NCBI GenBank assembly: GCA_020852965.1 | Contig: JADYZV010000064.1 | Coordinates: forward strand, 1-64,000 | DNA: 64,000 bases | Source of the DNA: Pirellulaceae bacterium | Lineage (GTDB): Bacteria > Planctomycetota > Planctomycetia > Pirellulales > Pirellulaceae | Direction: 5' to 3' | In this document: positions 8,598 through 18,338 of the stretch, in pieces | Layout: each line of letters begins with the position of its first letter | Numbering within the stretch: the stretch's first letter is position 1 | The notes under the pieces: model-generated | The model's input: only the letters and a program-made list of their open reading frames with translations | Databases searched by the model: none | Told to the model about the DNA's origin: nothing | Position numbers and translations under genes: made by a program

Positions 8598-9668
8598 CTA
8601 ACCATGGGCGAGGATGGTTTCCGAGTCGTCCAATTCGAATACAGCATCCTGCGCGTCATGCTGAAACGGCCAGTTTCCCAACCAACTATTCCATCCCAAA
8701 CAACTGGGCGATGACTCGTTTCCCAATTGAATGCTGGGGACTTGATCGCGCTCGACAACGGCTTGAACATCAAATTCCAACTGCGGACCGACATAGGTGC
8801 GTGCCAAGGTATGCAATGCAGCCAGACGATCGGCAAGGGGAGAGAATCGTGTAAATTCTTGAAGGCTGAGGGGACCGATCCGGATGCGAAAACGATTCTC
8901 GACATTCCACACTCGCTCGCCTACGACAGCGTCGACTCCCAATTGGTTGTTGCTCTGCTCACCGAGCCTAGGCAATTGCATGCGCGTTTGATCTGCGAGT
9001 GGGATGGGGAGCCATTGTCCCTGGAATTGCAACACCTGCACTGGAACATGGAACCAATCGGACAGTATATTCGACAGCGTCGTTTGGCGGGATCTGGTAT
9101 CGGCAAGTAGACCGGCATAGTAAAGCAGCGACTTGTCCTCGAGCCGCAATCGGTCGCGCAGGCCACTCGTTCCCATACCGATGAGACACCATAGTATTCG
9201 AGTGACGGCGTCTTCTTGTCCCAGGCTGTGCGCCGTTTGATAGGCTGCGGCGTAATCATGTTTTTCCCATGCCCGATAGAACAGCGACAGCCAGCGATGA
9301 TTGAACAGGTCAAGGAAATCGCGCAGCGCATGGTCCTTGTGTCGCAGTCGATCAATAATGGCTTGAGTGTAATGTTGCGGAAGCGCTCCGCTGGGCCCGA
9401 AGAGCCCCAGGAATGACACTTCGAGCGTAAGCCGACCGTTCTTATCCATCGTTGCCTTGGCCAGCTCGGTGGATGGGTACGCTTGGGAGGCTTCGGCTCG
9501 CAGTCGCACCGGCTCATTGGCTGGGCGCGTATCGCGGCCTACGAGCGCAGCGTTTGCGGACTGCACCATTCTCATCGTTGCAAAGAAAGGAACGCTCCGC
9601 GCGGGGGGCGCCGTGTGAGCTGCCCGTGGAGCAGTGGGAGTCGTGTCGCTCGATGCGTTGGATTCCAT
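8598..9668 (-). CDS. tssG: T6SS baseplate subunit TssG (ImpH/VasB)
   Basis: A 356-residue TssG homologue, of the usual length. The region after about residue 55 matches the family: AYPSTELAKA, then SFLGLFGPSGALPQHYT (the signature of TssG), then DFLDLFNHRWLSLFYRAWEKH. The late ERVWNVENRFRIRIGPLSLQEF segment is also characteristic. TssG bridges TssF and TssK in the baseplate wedge, on the cytoplasmic side. The first 45 residues are rich in Ala, Pro and Thr and poorly conserved. It follows tssF by 23 bp. Confidence 0.93.
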   Translation of the reverse strand: MESNASSDTTPTAPRAAHTAPPARSVPFFATMRMVQSANAALVGRDTRPANEPVRLRAEASQAYPSTELAKATMDKNGRLTLEVSFLGLFGPSGALPQHYTQAIIDRLRHKDHALRDFLDLFNHRWLSLFYRAWEKHDYAAAYQTAHSLGQEDAVTRILWCLIGMGTSGLRDRLRLEDKSLLYYAGLLADTRSRQTTLSNILSDWFHVPVQVLQFQGQWLPIPLADQTRMQLPRLGEQSNNQLGVDAVVGERVWNVENRFRIRIGPLSLQEFTRFSPLADRLAALHTLARTYVGPQLEFDVQAVVERDQVPSIQLGNESSPSCLGWNSWLGNWPFQHDAQDAVFELDDSETILAHG

Positions 9669-9691
9669 AGTGTGTGCTTGTGTGGTCCGCT

Positions 9692-11524
9692 TTAGATCAA
9701 CGTTTGACTTCCCGCTCGGGGTGCGCCGACGATCAGGGGCAGGTCACCACCTTGAGCGCGCACGGTCGTTCGTGTGAAGGAGTTCACCGTGGCGAACAAT
9801 CCCATGAAACGCTCCAAGACGCTGGCAAACAGGTGCAGTCCGGTTCCCCCGAGTCGCTGCGGATCGAGCAGAATTTCGACTTCGATACCTCGGCAAAACC
9901 CCGGCGCTGGTCCACCGGCGACTCGGGCCGTGCCACGCCGGTAGTCAACCTGCAAGACGGACTCGATCACCTTTCTGGTTTCCGCGCTGTCTTCGGTATC
10001 ATACAGCCGCAAAACCTCGCGGAGAGCCTCCGCCCCGGCAACACCGCTGGTGAGTACCAAATGGTTCAAGGAAAGATGAGATACCAGTCGCCAATGACGG
10101 TCGTCGCGATCGATGGATCGGTAGGTGGGCGTCGGTGGTGTAACACACTGGGCCGTGACGGTAGCCCCACCCTCCACCATCGTGAGTCTAGGTTGCCCTC
10201 CGCCAAAAGGCAGCCGAGCAACTCGATCTCGATTCAAACAGGTTGTTTCCACATCGATCGCCCAGCCATCTTGGGCCGCCGATTGTCCTTGCAAGTCAAC
10301 GATCGACAGGTAGACCTCGCTACCACGATCATCGTCCGAAGTTTTTCCGATGGCAGGCATGCGTTTGGCGTACCAGTAGCCCTGCTTCTGATCACTGCTG
10401 GGCGGATGATTGGGTTGGAAGAAAGGCAAGAACTCTCGCTCCTGACCACTGGCGGAAATGGCCGTTACGCGATCGACAGAATAAACTTCGGCCGCTGCTG
10501 GGCCGCGGGCGTTGGGAATGACGCGATATTCGACTTGATTGTCTGTCATGCGGATCGGTTCGGCTCGCTTGAAAAACAAGTTGACCGCCGGCGTGCACTC
10601 GATGCGCAGGGAGTCGCGGTCCAATTCTCGCTGCAAGACAGGGTGTAGACGCTTCAAAAAGATAACTAGCTCCGCCCTCTCGGCATGGGCCGTCTGCGAC
10701 CATTTTCCCTCGAATCCCACTTGTACAAAACGGAATTTGTCGTTCATCGCAAAGAATTCGGAGAGAATTCGATATGCAGAAAGACTGCGGATATTCGGTG
10801 GCAGCAGACTTTGGCTATCGTCGTACCCGATGGGCTGAACGCATGCGGGCGAGAGCCACTGGATATTGCCAGCGCCGTCCGATAGCCCGACTCCTAGGAC
10901 ATTGCTGAAAAGAGCTTCGACCAGCGCATTGGAACAAGCCGCTGAGCCTCCCAGGAAAAGCCGTAGCTCATTGATGTTGAGGTTTGCCAAGTTTACTTTG
11001 GGAGAAATATTCGAAAGGCGAATGCGAATCGCCGCTTGTACGTCCCGATTCCAGGGCGACTGTGCGATGGGCAGCGGAGGCACCAGGTACTCTACTTCGT
11101 CCAACCGAATTGGCCACAATCGCGTCTCAAAGCAGGTTCGAAATCGGCAGGGCTCACCATCGAGCGCCTCGGTCTCCAGTCTGGCACCGCGCGGGACAAG
11201 CGTTCCATCGATACTTTCCGCTGTTTTGTCGGTGACGCCCAATTGAACGATCGTGGCAGGTGGCGTTGGGTTGAGATAATGTGGATATAACGTCTGCAGA
11301 ACCGCTTGGCAAATATCGGGAAACTCATCGTCAATCTTGAGTCGCGTACGGGCTGCCAACAGGGCTGAGGCTTCGATGAAACGCGAGACGTGCGGATCTT
11401 CGATCGCGTCGGCATCTAAGCGCAGCCGCCCTGCAATTTTGGGATGCTGACTGGCAAACTCGCTCCCCAGCTCGCGCAGGAAGTTGAGTTCACGTTGGTA
11501 GTAGTCGAGTAATTTGTCTATCAT
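9692..11524 (-). CDS. tssF: T6SS baseplate subunit TssF (ImpG/VasA)
   Basis: A 610-residue protein of standard TssF length. It opens with LLDYYQRELNFLRELGSEFA and continues HPKIAGRLRLDADAIEDPHV, the family signature. Conserved later blocks include DEFPDICQAVLQTLYPHY, GVGLSDGAGNIQW and the C-terminal FASVLERFMGLFATVNSF. TssF is the large wedge protein of the phage-like baseplate. Its ATG overlaps the tssE stop by 4 bases, indicating translational coupling. Confidence 0.95.
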   Translation of the reverse strand: MIDKLLDYYQRELNFLRELGSEFASQHPKIAGRLRLDADAIEDPHVSRFIEASALLAARTRLKIDDEFPDICQAVLQTLYPHYLNPTPPATIVQLGVTDKTAESIDGTLVPRGARLETEALDGEPCRFRTCFETRLWPIRLDEVEYLVPPLPIAQSPWNRDVQAAIRIRLSNISPKVNLANLNINELRLFLGGSAACSNALVEALFSNVLGVGLSDGAGNIQWLSPACVQPIGYDDSQSLLPPNIRSLSAYRILSEFFAMNDKFRFVQVGFEGKWSQTAHAERAELVIFLKRLHPVLQRELDRDSLRIECTPAVNLFFKRAEPIRMTDNQVEYRVIPNARGPAAAEVYSVDRVTAISASGQEREFLPFFQPNHPPSSDQKQGYWYAKRMPAIGKTSDDDRGSEVYLSIVDLQGQSAAQDGWAIDVETTCLNRDRVARLPFGGGQPRLTMVEGGATVTAQCVTPPTPTYRSIDRDDRHWRLVSHLSLNHLVLTSGVAGAEALREVLRLYDTEDSAETRKVIESVLQVDYRRGTARVAGGPAPGFCRGIEVEILLDPQRLGGTGLHLFASVLERFMGLFATVNSFTRTTVRAQGGDLPLIVGAPRAGSQTLI

Positions 11525-12024
11525 CCCGTTGAGGCTCGCACTTCAAAATCACCAAGTTGAGGGCGCAATTGCGAATCAAACATAACCGGTTCCGGTGCGG
11601 GTTCGGCGTACAGCAAGCCTTCGATACGGAAGCGAACCGTGCGGTCTTTCACATTATTCGATTGTTGTGCGGTGGACAATTCGACGCGCACGCTGATAAA
11701 GCGTGTCTCAAAGCGTCGGATCGAATCTTCGACGAGTAGCCTAAGTTTTTCGCGCTGTTCGCGGCTACCCATCGATAGGCCGGTAAAGTCGGGAATGCCG
11801 TAGTTCAAGACGGACGTTTTTAGTTCGGGCAAATCGTCTGGTACTGGGTACAGGCTGATTCGCGTGTTCAGCAGGTTCTCCAGATCGCGTCGCACCGACA
11901 ATTTCAGCTCACGCAATAATTGTGCACGGCTGTGTGGCGCTTCAACTTGAGTGCCCGGTTCGTCGTCGAGTAGTCGGTCGAAAACCGAAGGCAGTAGGTA
12001 TTGATCGGGGCGAACGCGGCTCAT
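11521..12024 (-). CDS. tssE: T6SS baseplate subunit TssE (gp25-like)
   Basis: A 167-residue gp25/GPW-type protein. The family pattern is seen in LKLSVRRDLENLLNTR, then LKTSVLNYGIPDFTGLSMGS, then the LVEDSIRRFETRFISVRVEL strand and the ending RPQLGDFEVRAS. TssE contacts the first sheath ring at the baseplate. It overlaps tagJ upstream and tssF downstream by 4 bases each, so the three are co-translated. Confidence 0.93.
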   Translation of the reverse strand: MSRVRPDQYLLPSVFDRLLDDEPGTQVEAPHSRAQLLRELKLSVRRDLENLLNTRISLYPVPDDLPELKTSVLNYGIPDFTGLSMGSREQREKLRLLVEDSIRRFETRFISVRVELSTAQQSNNVKDRTVRFRIEGLLYAEPAPEPVMFDSQLRPQLGDFEVRASTG

Positions 12025-12824
12025 GCTTCCGCTTTCGTGAACGACAATGTCTCGATTTCCATAATCGACATATCTTCATCGCCGACCAATAGTGTTCGCA
12101 ATCCTCGTCCCTGGATTAGCCCCTGCTCTTCCCCGATCCAATCCGTAGCCCGCCCGAGTAACAAGGCATCGTCCAATGGTTCGTCGGCTGCGGTTACATA
12201 TCGCGTGGGAATGTAGACCTCCCCATTGGGCCCGTCGTTGACTTCAATTTGCGTTCGGCGATAGAGTAAATCGAGTGGAACCTTGGGCGGCTCCATTTCC
12301 AGAGATTCGATATTCTGCCAAGGAACCCAGTAGTATTTTCCAGTGCTGGTGATGACTTCCAAGACGCCTGCCACTCGGTCATCCAGATCGCGAAATTCAT
12401 GGAACTCGCGGCCATTGCAAACGCCGCGCACGTTCGGGCGCTGCGATTCCGCAGCGGCTAGCAGACGAGCGGCCTCCTGGTGCTGCTGCAGTCGCAATGC
12501 CAACAATGCTTCGAGCATATGTTTCGCATCGGCTGGCAAAGCGACCACCACCTCGGGGGTCCGCCCTTCGCGCAAGACTTGCTCGCGCGCCGTTTCTCCA
12601 CGCAAGATTTGGCGATACAAGGCCAGGGTCATCGCTGCCTGCGTCGTCTGCAACGAAATCGTTTCAAGCTGCTTCTCCACGCGATCGATTTGCCCGTTGA
12701 ACCACAGTAGCTCTGCTAGGAACAACCGCAGGGAAACATCCGTTGGCTTTGCCTTGAGTTCTACCGTCGCCGCAGAAATCGCAGCTTGCAGGTCTCCGGC
12801 TTGGAAGAGTTCGCTGGCATTCAT
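12021..12824 (-). CDS. tagJ: T6SS accessory protein TagJ (ImpE/SciE family)
   Basis: A 267-residue ImpE family protein. The N-terminal half is TPR-like and helical (LFQAGDLQAAISAATVELKA, then LRLFLAELLWFNGQIDRVEK). The C-terminal half has the family's GREFHEFRDLDDRVAGVLEV and YYWVPWQNIESLEMEPPKVP. In Pseudomonas TagJ binds the N-terminus of TssB and influences ClpV access to the sheath. ImpE lies between impD and impF in the Rhizobium imp locus, the same place as here. The start has an adequate context and lies 74 bp after the second tssC. Confidence 0.9.
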   Translation of the reverse strand: MNASELFQAGDLQAAISAATVELKAKPTDVSLRLFLAELLWFNGQIDRVEKQLETISLQTTQAAMTLALYRQILRGETAREQVLREGRTPEVVVALPADAKHMLEALLALRLQQHQEAARLLAAAESQRPNVRGVCNGREFHEFRDLDDRVAGVLEVITSTGKYYWVPWQNIESLEMEPPKVPLDLLYRRTQIEVNDGPNGEVYIPTRYVTAADEPLDDALLLGRATDWIGEEQGLIQGRGLRTLLVGDEDMSIMEIETLSFTKAEA

Positions 12825-12898
12825 AAGCCTGGCCCTTGTATGGATGGTTGCTGTAAGGATGGTTGCTGTAGAGAGTGTGGGTTACCAAGGATCGCAGC

Positions 12899-14548
12899 CT
12901 AAAAGCTTCGAATCAATTCGGTCCGCAATTTGATCGAAGCCTGCATGTCTTCCAGTTCGTAATGCGGGGCCAATCGAAATATGCAATCGAAGGCGCCCGC
13001 TTTCCCAGGTACCGGCACGACTTGCAGCTCCGCTTCGCGCAGGGGATAGCGCGCCTTGATCCGTGTATCGGCTTCGGAATCGGCCGTGACATAGTCGTTG
13101 ATCCAATTCTGCAATTGCTGTTGCAGGACCGCCGCGTCGAGCAACGAGCCGACCTTGTCGCGGCCAATCACTTTGAGGTAATGCGCAAAGCGTGAGACGC
13201 AAAGTATGTAGTTTAACATGGCGGACATGCGCGCGTTGACGGTGGCATCGGCTTCATGATACGTCTTGGCCTTCTGCGCTGAGGGGCAGGAATAGAAAGC
13301 TGCCATGGGCATGTCTTTACAAGAACACAGGGGGATGAAACCCAAATCGACCACTTGGCGTTCAAGACTATCGGCCACCTGCAGCTCGGTTAACGGTTTA
13401 TGGGTAACGTGTGGACTATCGGTAGCGAAGTACTCTGGGCCAATGCCCGTTACAATGCCACCGCCACCATCGGCCCGCTGTGCACCGCGAATGTTTGCCA
13501 ACCAGCGACTTTCGGCAAACGATCGCATGAGTACTTCTCCCATGGCAAAGGCAGCTCCACCCCACAAGCAGTCCTCATGTCCGTTGATTCGTTCCACATA
13601 GGGGAAGTCTCCTTCGCGATCGGTGCGGTCAGCGTATTGCCGCCGCAGCAGCATACGAGGCATCGCCAAACCGATAAATCGCGAATCTTCCGTTTCGCGA
13701 AAGCTGCGCCATGACAGGAAGCTGAGGTCCTGATGGATCTTCTCGTAGTCGACAGTGGCCTGCATCTGACCGTAATCATCATGCCCAAACATGTTGGGCG
13801 ATGCATTGAGCACAATCGGACAAAAGGCCGCCGCCGCCACCTGAGAAAAGGAGCGCAGCATGGCCATGTCGTCGTGTGGATGGTGGCGACTTGGCCGCGG
13901 GTGTATCTCATAGTCGGCCAGCAAAACACCAAACGGTTCACCACCAGGACTCCCAAACTCCTGCTCGTAGATCTTTTGGAATAATTGGCTCTGATCGAAC
14001 TCAACGGCCTTATCGAAATCTCGGCAGAGTTCGGCGTAGGAGGCGTTGAGCACGCGAATCTTGATAGGCGCATCGCCCCCTTCATCCTTGGCCCTCACCA
14101 AATACTCTAGCCCGCGCCAACTGGCCTCAAGCTTTTGGAAATCCGGATGGTGGATGATGCTGGAGACCTGGTCGCTCAACATCCGGTCAATGCGAGCGAT
14201 ACTAGCCTGAAGCTGTCTCGCGATCGTCGACCATGCGGTACCAGCTAAACGCTCGATCGCCGAATCGCCGAGCCACAGTCGCAGCGCTTCCTCAATGGTC
14301 GAAGCTTTCAAAAACGCATTCAGTTGCGCAGCGCTGGCAGTTGCTTGCGGCGGCGAAGCGCCCCCAGCTTTAACAGCCGAAGAACTGCGGACGAGCTCAT
14401 CCAGTAGCGATGGAGGCAGCTCCAATGCATTGGCCGCCCCATCCACATACTCGACAATCGCCGCCCCCTGCGATGAGTTATGAGAGGAAGCTGAATTCAA
14501 TGCGAGACACTCCTGAACGGTTGGCGATCTCTTGATGGACAGCGGCAC
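12899..14548 (-). CDS. tssC2: Second TssC-type sheath protein (ImpD type)
   Basis: A 549-residue member of the VipB/TssC family, clearly paralogous to the gene just upstream (shared motifs [52 protein letters not shown]). It has a longer, low-complexity N-terminal extension rich in Ala and Ser, and an insertion HPRPSRHHPHDD in the conserved DYE loop (about residue 220). ImpD of Rhizobium is the equivalent second copy. It may form mixed sheaths with TssB, cap one sheath end, or act separately; the sequence does not decide. The following gap to tagJ is 74 bp. Confidence 0.88.
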   Translation of the reverse strand: MPLSIKRSPTVQECLALNSASSHNSSQGAAIVEYVDGAANALELPPSLLDELVRSSSAVKAGGASPPQATASAAQLNAFLKASTIEEALRLWLGDSAIERLAGTAWSTIARQLQASIARIDRMLSDQVSSIIHHPDFQKLEASWRGLEYLVRAKDEGGDAPIKIRVLNASYAELCRDFDKAVEFDQSQLFQKIYEQEFGSPGGEPFGVLLADYEIHPRPSRHHPHDDMAMLRSFSQVAAAAFCPIVLNASPNMFGHDDYGQMQATVDYEKIHQDLSFLSWRSFRETEDSRFIGLAMPRMLLRRQYADRTDREGDFPYVERINGHEDCLWGGAAFAMGEVLMRSFAESRWLANIRGAQRADGGGGIVTGIGPEYFATDSPHVTHKPLTELQVADSLERQVVDLGFIPLCSCKDMPMAAFYSCPSAQKAKTYHEADATVNARMSAMLNYILCVSRFAHYLKVIGRDKVGSLLDAAVLQQQLQNWINDYVTADSEADTRIKARYPLREAELQVVPVPGKAGAFDCIFRLAPHYELEDMQASIKLRTELIRSF

Positions 14549-14691
14549 ATTTCGCTGGATTTCAGGCGCTAGCCCCCTTTACGTCACTCGACAGTCAAAG
14601 ACCCCTGAGGGCTGTACTTCGGCAGGCAAGCGAAAACTTCCAGCGCTCAACATGCCCTCCCCTATCCGGGTCAAGCTGCACTAACGACACA

Positions 14692-16197
14692 CTAGCCTTT
14701 ACCCTTCGGGATTTCCGCAACGAGTCGCAGCGAGGTGGTCAGCTCTTCCAATTGCAGCCAGGGACGCAGGTGGGCTACGGCATTGTACGAGCCAGGCTTG
14801 CCAGGGATTTCTCGGACCTCGATTTTAGCATCAGCCAACGGGTAGCGGGCTTTGACTTCCTGCGATGCTTTCGGATCTGCCGAAACGTAGTTCATGATCC
14901 AACTATTCATCCATTTTTCCATGTCTTCGCGCTCTTGGAACGAACCGACTTTGTCGCGCGCAATACACTTCAAATAGTGGGCGATTCGGGACGTGGCCAT
15001 GATGTAGGGCAGGCGGGCACTGATGGCTGCATTGGCGGTCGCTGCGGGGCCATCCTTGCCTTGATACTCCTTGGGCTTTTGACATGTCTGCGCACCAAAG
15101 AAGACCGCGTAATCTTTTTCTTTGTAGTGACACAGCGGTAGGAAGCCCAAGTCACTCAACTCCTTCTCGCGACGATCGGTGATGGCGACCTCAGTAGGAC
15201 ACTTGAGATCCACGTCACCATCGTCGGCGGTGAACACGTGAGCCGGTAGACCTTCGACCTTGCCCCCTCCTTCCGCCCCACGGATTGCGGTGCACCATCC
15301 GGTCTGCGCAAAGGTATCGGTCATCCTCGCCCCGAGCACGTAGGCGGTATTCATCCAGCAGTATTCATGATGCCCTACCGACTTGGGACTACCGTCCGCA
15401 CCGAGCTCGACTTCTTCGAAATTAAACTCGTCAATCGGCTTCGTGTTCGCGCCATAGGGCAAGCGTGCCAAGGTGCGCGGCATGGTAAGTGTCACGAAGC
15501 GGGCATCTTCACTTTCGCGGAAGCTACGCCACGAGGTGTGCTCGACGGTATCGAAGATTTTGGCCAAATCGCGCGGCTTGGTCAGACCTTGCCAATCCTC
15601 CATGCCAAACAAATTGGGGGAAGCGGCCGAGATGAACGGACAAAACGCTGCCGCAGCCACGCCCGCTATGTTCTTGAGCATGGTGATGTCGTCGGGATGA
15701 TTCTGGAATTCGTAATCACCCACCAAGGAACCGTAGGGGATCCCTCCCGGCGATCCAAATTCCGATTCGTAGATTTTCTTGAATAACTCGCTCTGATCAA
15801 ACTCGACCGCCTTCTCCAGATCCTTTTGTAGATCCTTCTTGCTGCAGTTCAACACCCGAATTTTTAACTGGGTACCCGTTTCCGAGTTCATGACCAAATG
15901 GCTCAGGCCGCGCCAACTTCCTTCCAGTTTCTGGAAGTCGGGGTGGTGCATAATGGCGGCCAACTGCTTCGAAATCTGTTTGTCAAAGCTGTCGATCGTG
16001 GCTTTGACTGAGCGTGTCAGGTCTTTATCAAACGTGACAGCGCCCTGCAGTGCCTGCTCGGTAAAGGTTCGCAATAGTTCTTCGGCGCGCGAACGCTCGG
16101 TCTGCTTCGTCGCGGAAATTGCAGACTCCAACAAGCTAAACGTAGCTTCCGTGTTCGTTGCGCCCGCCGCTGCGGCTTGCTTTTCTGTTTCAGCCAT
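14692..16197 (-). CDS. tssC: T6SS contractile sheath large subunit TssC (VipB)
   Basis: A 501-residue TssC of canonical length (about 490-510). Features include [58 protein letters not shown], the [17 protein letters not shown] region and the C-terminal [20 protein letters not shown]. With TssB it builds the cytoplasmic contractile sheath. It lies 66 bp after tssB and is the copy closest to standard TssC, so it is likely the main sheath subunit. Confidence 0.95.
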   Translation of the reverse strand: MAETEKQAAAAGATNTEATFSLLESAISATKQTERSRAEELLRTFTEQALQGAVTFDKDLTRSVKATIDSFDKQISKQLAAIMHHPDFQKLEGSWRGLSHLVMNSETGTQLKIRVLNCSKKDLQKDLEKAVEFDQSELFKKIYESEFGSPGGIPYGSLVGDYEFQNHPDDITMLKNIAGVAAAAFCPFISAASPNLFGMEDWQGLTKPRDLAKIFDTVEHTSWRSFRESEDARFVTLTMPRTLARLPYGANTKPIDEFNFEEVELGADGSPKSVGHHEYCWMNTAYVLGARMTDTFAQTGWCTAIRGAEGGGKVEGLPAHVFTADDGDVDLKCPTEVAITDRREKELSDLGFLPLCHYKEKDYAVFFGAQTCQKPKEYQGKDGPAATANAAISARLPYIMATSRIAHYLKCIARDKVGSFQEREDMEKWMNSWIMNYVSADPKASQEVKARYPLADAKIEVREIPGKPGSYNAVAHLRPWLQLEELTTSLRLVAEIPKGKG

Positions 16198-16263
16198 TGC
16201 CTAGCTCCAAATTCGATTGGTGAGTTAATTGTCGTGAGAAGGTTGCCGATAAGCGTCAGCGTT

Positions 16264-16785
16264 TTACTTGTCAGATTTTTCGATACCGAGCTCTTCAGCC
16301 AATTTGGCAGCACTATCGGTATTTTTCAGGACTTCTTCCAAGGTTGCCTCGAGGTCACTGCTGACATCCACTTTGGTCAACAGATCTCGCAATTGATTTC
16401 TGGTCTCGACCAGCTTTTTAAGTGGTTCCACTTGATTGGCCACCTGCGCCGGTTCAAAGTCCTCCATCGATTCAAATTTTAACTGAACCCCCAACTCGCT
16501 GCCGTCACCGGCGAGCGTGTTTTCCACTCGCATATTCAGCCCGGGTGTCATCTGTCTGAGGACATCGTTGATATTGTCGCGATCGATCTGAACGAACTTG
16601 CGATCGCGCAGCGGCTTGAGCTTCGAGGTTGGAGCACCGGAGAAGTCGCCCAACACGCCCATCACGAAGGGGAGCTCTCGCTTCTCCATCGCGTCGCCTA
16701 TCTCTACCTCGTAGGTAATATGCACACGTGGCTTGCGTACGCGACTCAGTTTTCCATGAACAGAACTCATCGATTCACCTCTCAA
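16264..16785 (-). CDS. tssB: T6SS contractile sheath small subunit TssB (VipA)
   Basis: A 173-residue TssB. It begins [20 protein letters not shown] and has the family core [16 protein letters not shown], then [18 protein letters not shown], then [19 protein letters not shown]. Its long helix and strands pair with TssC. The 195-bp gap upstream, before tssA, is the longest inside the tssABC part and may hold a promoter, though I cannot identify one. Confidence 0.95.
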   Translation of the reverse strand: MRGESMSSVHGKLSRVRKPRVHITYEVEIGDAMEKRELPFVMGVLGDFSGAPTSKLKPLRDRKFVQIDRDNINDVLRQMTPGLNMRVENTLAGDGSELGVQLKFESMEDFEPAQVANQVEPLKKLVETRNQLRDLLTKVDVSSDLEATLEEVLKNTDSAAKLAEELGIEKSDK

Positions 16786-16980
16786 TAACCTAACGGAAGT
16801 GTAGTTGACACGATATCTACATTAAACTTGGCAAGTTGAAATCCAGGCAGTTACTGCAAGTTGGCAGGCCCCTCGCGACCGCTGTCAATAGTCCGACGTT
16901 ATCTAAGTTATCTCAATCTAGCCACCAAATGTTGCTAAAAACCTAAAAACTTTCCGGCTATACACCACTTTGTTCACTAG

Positions 16981-18156
16981 TCATTCGTCGGCATGGTCCT
17001 CATTATCGGCAGGACGAGCAATTCCCATGCGTTTGAATACCTGCGCTAGTACCGTATCGTCGCTCACCAGATCTCTTAGTAGATCGGGTAACGGCATACG
17101 CCCCCATCGCACAGCTTGCTCAAGTGCGTAGGAGACTGGGGAATGCGGTTCGGACTTGCGGAAAAAATCGGCTACGCGTAGCAAATGCTGCAACGCCTCG
17201 TCGCGCGACGCCACGGGGCGTTGCATTAAGTTCGCCGAATCTGCCCCCGCACGCTCGCGTTCCCCCTCAGTCAACTCGCCCACGACGGAATTGGCCGAGT
17301 CGTCGTCCGCATCTTCCAGCAAGCCGCTTGTAAGTGCGGAAAATGTCAGCCGCAGGCGTTCTAGCGTGCGCACCAAGTTGCCCGTGGGGGGGCTCAAGTC
17401 GTGGCCCGATTCATCCTTGCCGCACAGCGTATCCATTACGTCGGAAAACGTCTTGCACTCCTCGATCGAGTCGTCCAAGTCCGCGAGGGTACACAACAGA
17501 TCCTCTCGGCTCGCATCGCGTACGGCTTGCTCAAAACTATTGAGGGAAACAGCCCCTTCCTCTATTCGAGTCGAACGCAGATCGGGATCCATCTGCTCCA
17601 TATCTAGTGCAAATTGGTAGTTGGCCCAAGTCAGACGCGAGTCGGTCGGGAGCATCGCGATCGACTCGAGAGCACTCGACAGGGTATTGTCCAAACCCGC
17701 TAATTGCGCCACGGTATGCCCGTAGCCTTCCTCTTCGTCGGGGCGTGGATGGATGGTCGACCAATACTGTTCGCTCAGAAGCCGGCATAGCTTTAGTCCG
17801 TCTCGAAAACCGGCCAAGCCCGCCTGGCGCGTCAACGCCTCGATCAACCAACTGACGGCCCACAGGTCTTTGGAATGCTTGCTGAGCAGATCGATGGCCA
17901 AATCGATGACCTTGCCCCAATGGGGCACCGGTCGGGACTCTTCCTGGCCCCCAGGGGCTTGCTCATGGTCGCGTTGCTCCAGGAGTGCAAGGCGCGCCAA
18001 TACTCGTTCGGCCTCCATGGCCGCGTTGCGCGCCTCGCGGACAGCATAGTAAGTACGGCTTAACTCCGGGTGCTCACGCAGCGAAGGGCCGCTGGGCGCT
18101 TCCTCGGAAATGGGTGCCAACAGCGATTCAAAATCAAGGATGGTTTCGGTCGACAT
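16981..18156 (-). CDS. tssA: T6SS protein TssA (ImpA type)
   Basis: A 391-residue protein with the ImpA N-terminal domain (PF06812). The start LDFESLLAPISEEAPSGPSL and the block HWGKVIDLAIDLLSKHSKDL followed by VSWLIEALTRQAGLAGFRDG are diagnostic. The C-terminal part has VASRDEALQHLLRVADFFRK and PHSPVSYALEQAVRWGRMPL, which occurs in many TssA proteins. TssA primes and caps the growing tube and sheath. It is the first gene after the repeat-rich gap that separates it from the sigma-factor gene. Confidence 0.93.
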   Translation of the reverse strand: MSTETILDFESLLAPISEEAPSGPSLREHPELSRTYYAVREARNAAMEAERVLARLALLEQRDHEQAPGGQEESRPVPHWGKVIDLAIDLLSKHSKDLWAVSWLIEALTRQAGLAGFRDGLKLCRLLSEQYWSTIHPRPDEEEGYGHTVAQLAGLDNTLSSALESIAMLPTDSRLTWANYQFALDMEQMDPDLRSTRIEEGAVSLNSFEQAVRDASREDLLCTLADLDDSIEECKTFSDVMDTLCGKDESGHDLSPPTGNLVRTLERLRLTFSALTSGLLEDADDDSANSVVGELTEGERERAGADSANLMQRPVASRDEALQHLLRVADFFRKSEPHSPVSYALEQAVRWGRMPLPDLLRDLVSDDTVLAQVFKRMGIARPADNEDHADE

Positions 18157-18211
18157 GTTTAGTCAGCCATAGACTGAAGAGTGTTGGGGCGGATCTCAAA
18201 TAATGATCAAA

Positions 18212-18321
18212 GTAGCTCGGTGGTGGTCCCCACCGAGAATCACGTAGCTCGGCGGTCCTCCACCGAGAGTCACGTTGGAGCCCAACGCGCTACCAGTTTA
18301 TTCACGTTGGAGACCAACGTG
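18212..18321. repeat. Cluster of hairpin repeats (types A and B) inside the T6SS locus
   Basis: Two copies of unit A (GTAGCTCGG...CACCGAGA.TCACG, at 18212-18244 and 18244-18274) are followed by two copies of unit B, an 8-bp stem CACGTTGG/CCAACGTG or a near copy (18271-18288 and 18303-18321). The same two units, in reverse orientation, occur at 51576-51668. They fill the 182-bp gap between the sigma-factor gene and tssA. They look like REP-type dispersed elements and could slow or divide transcription of the operon here. Confidence 0.75.
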
Positions 18322-18338
18322 CTACTAAACGTGTGAGT

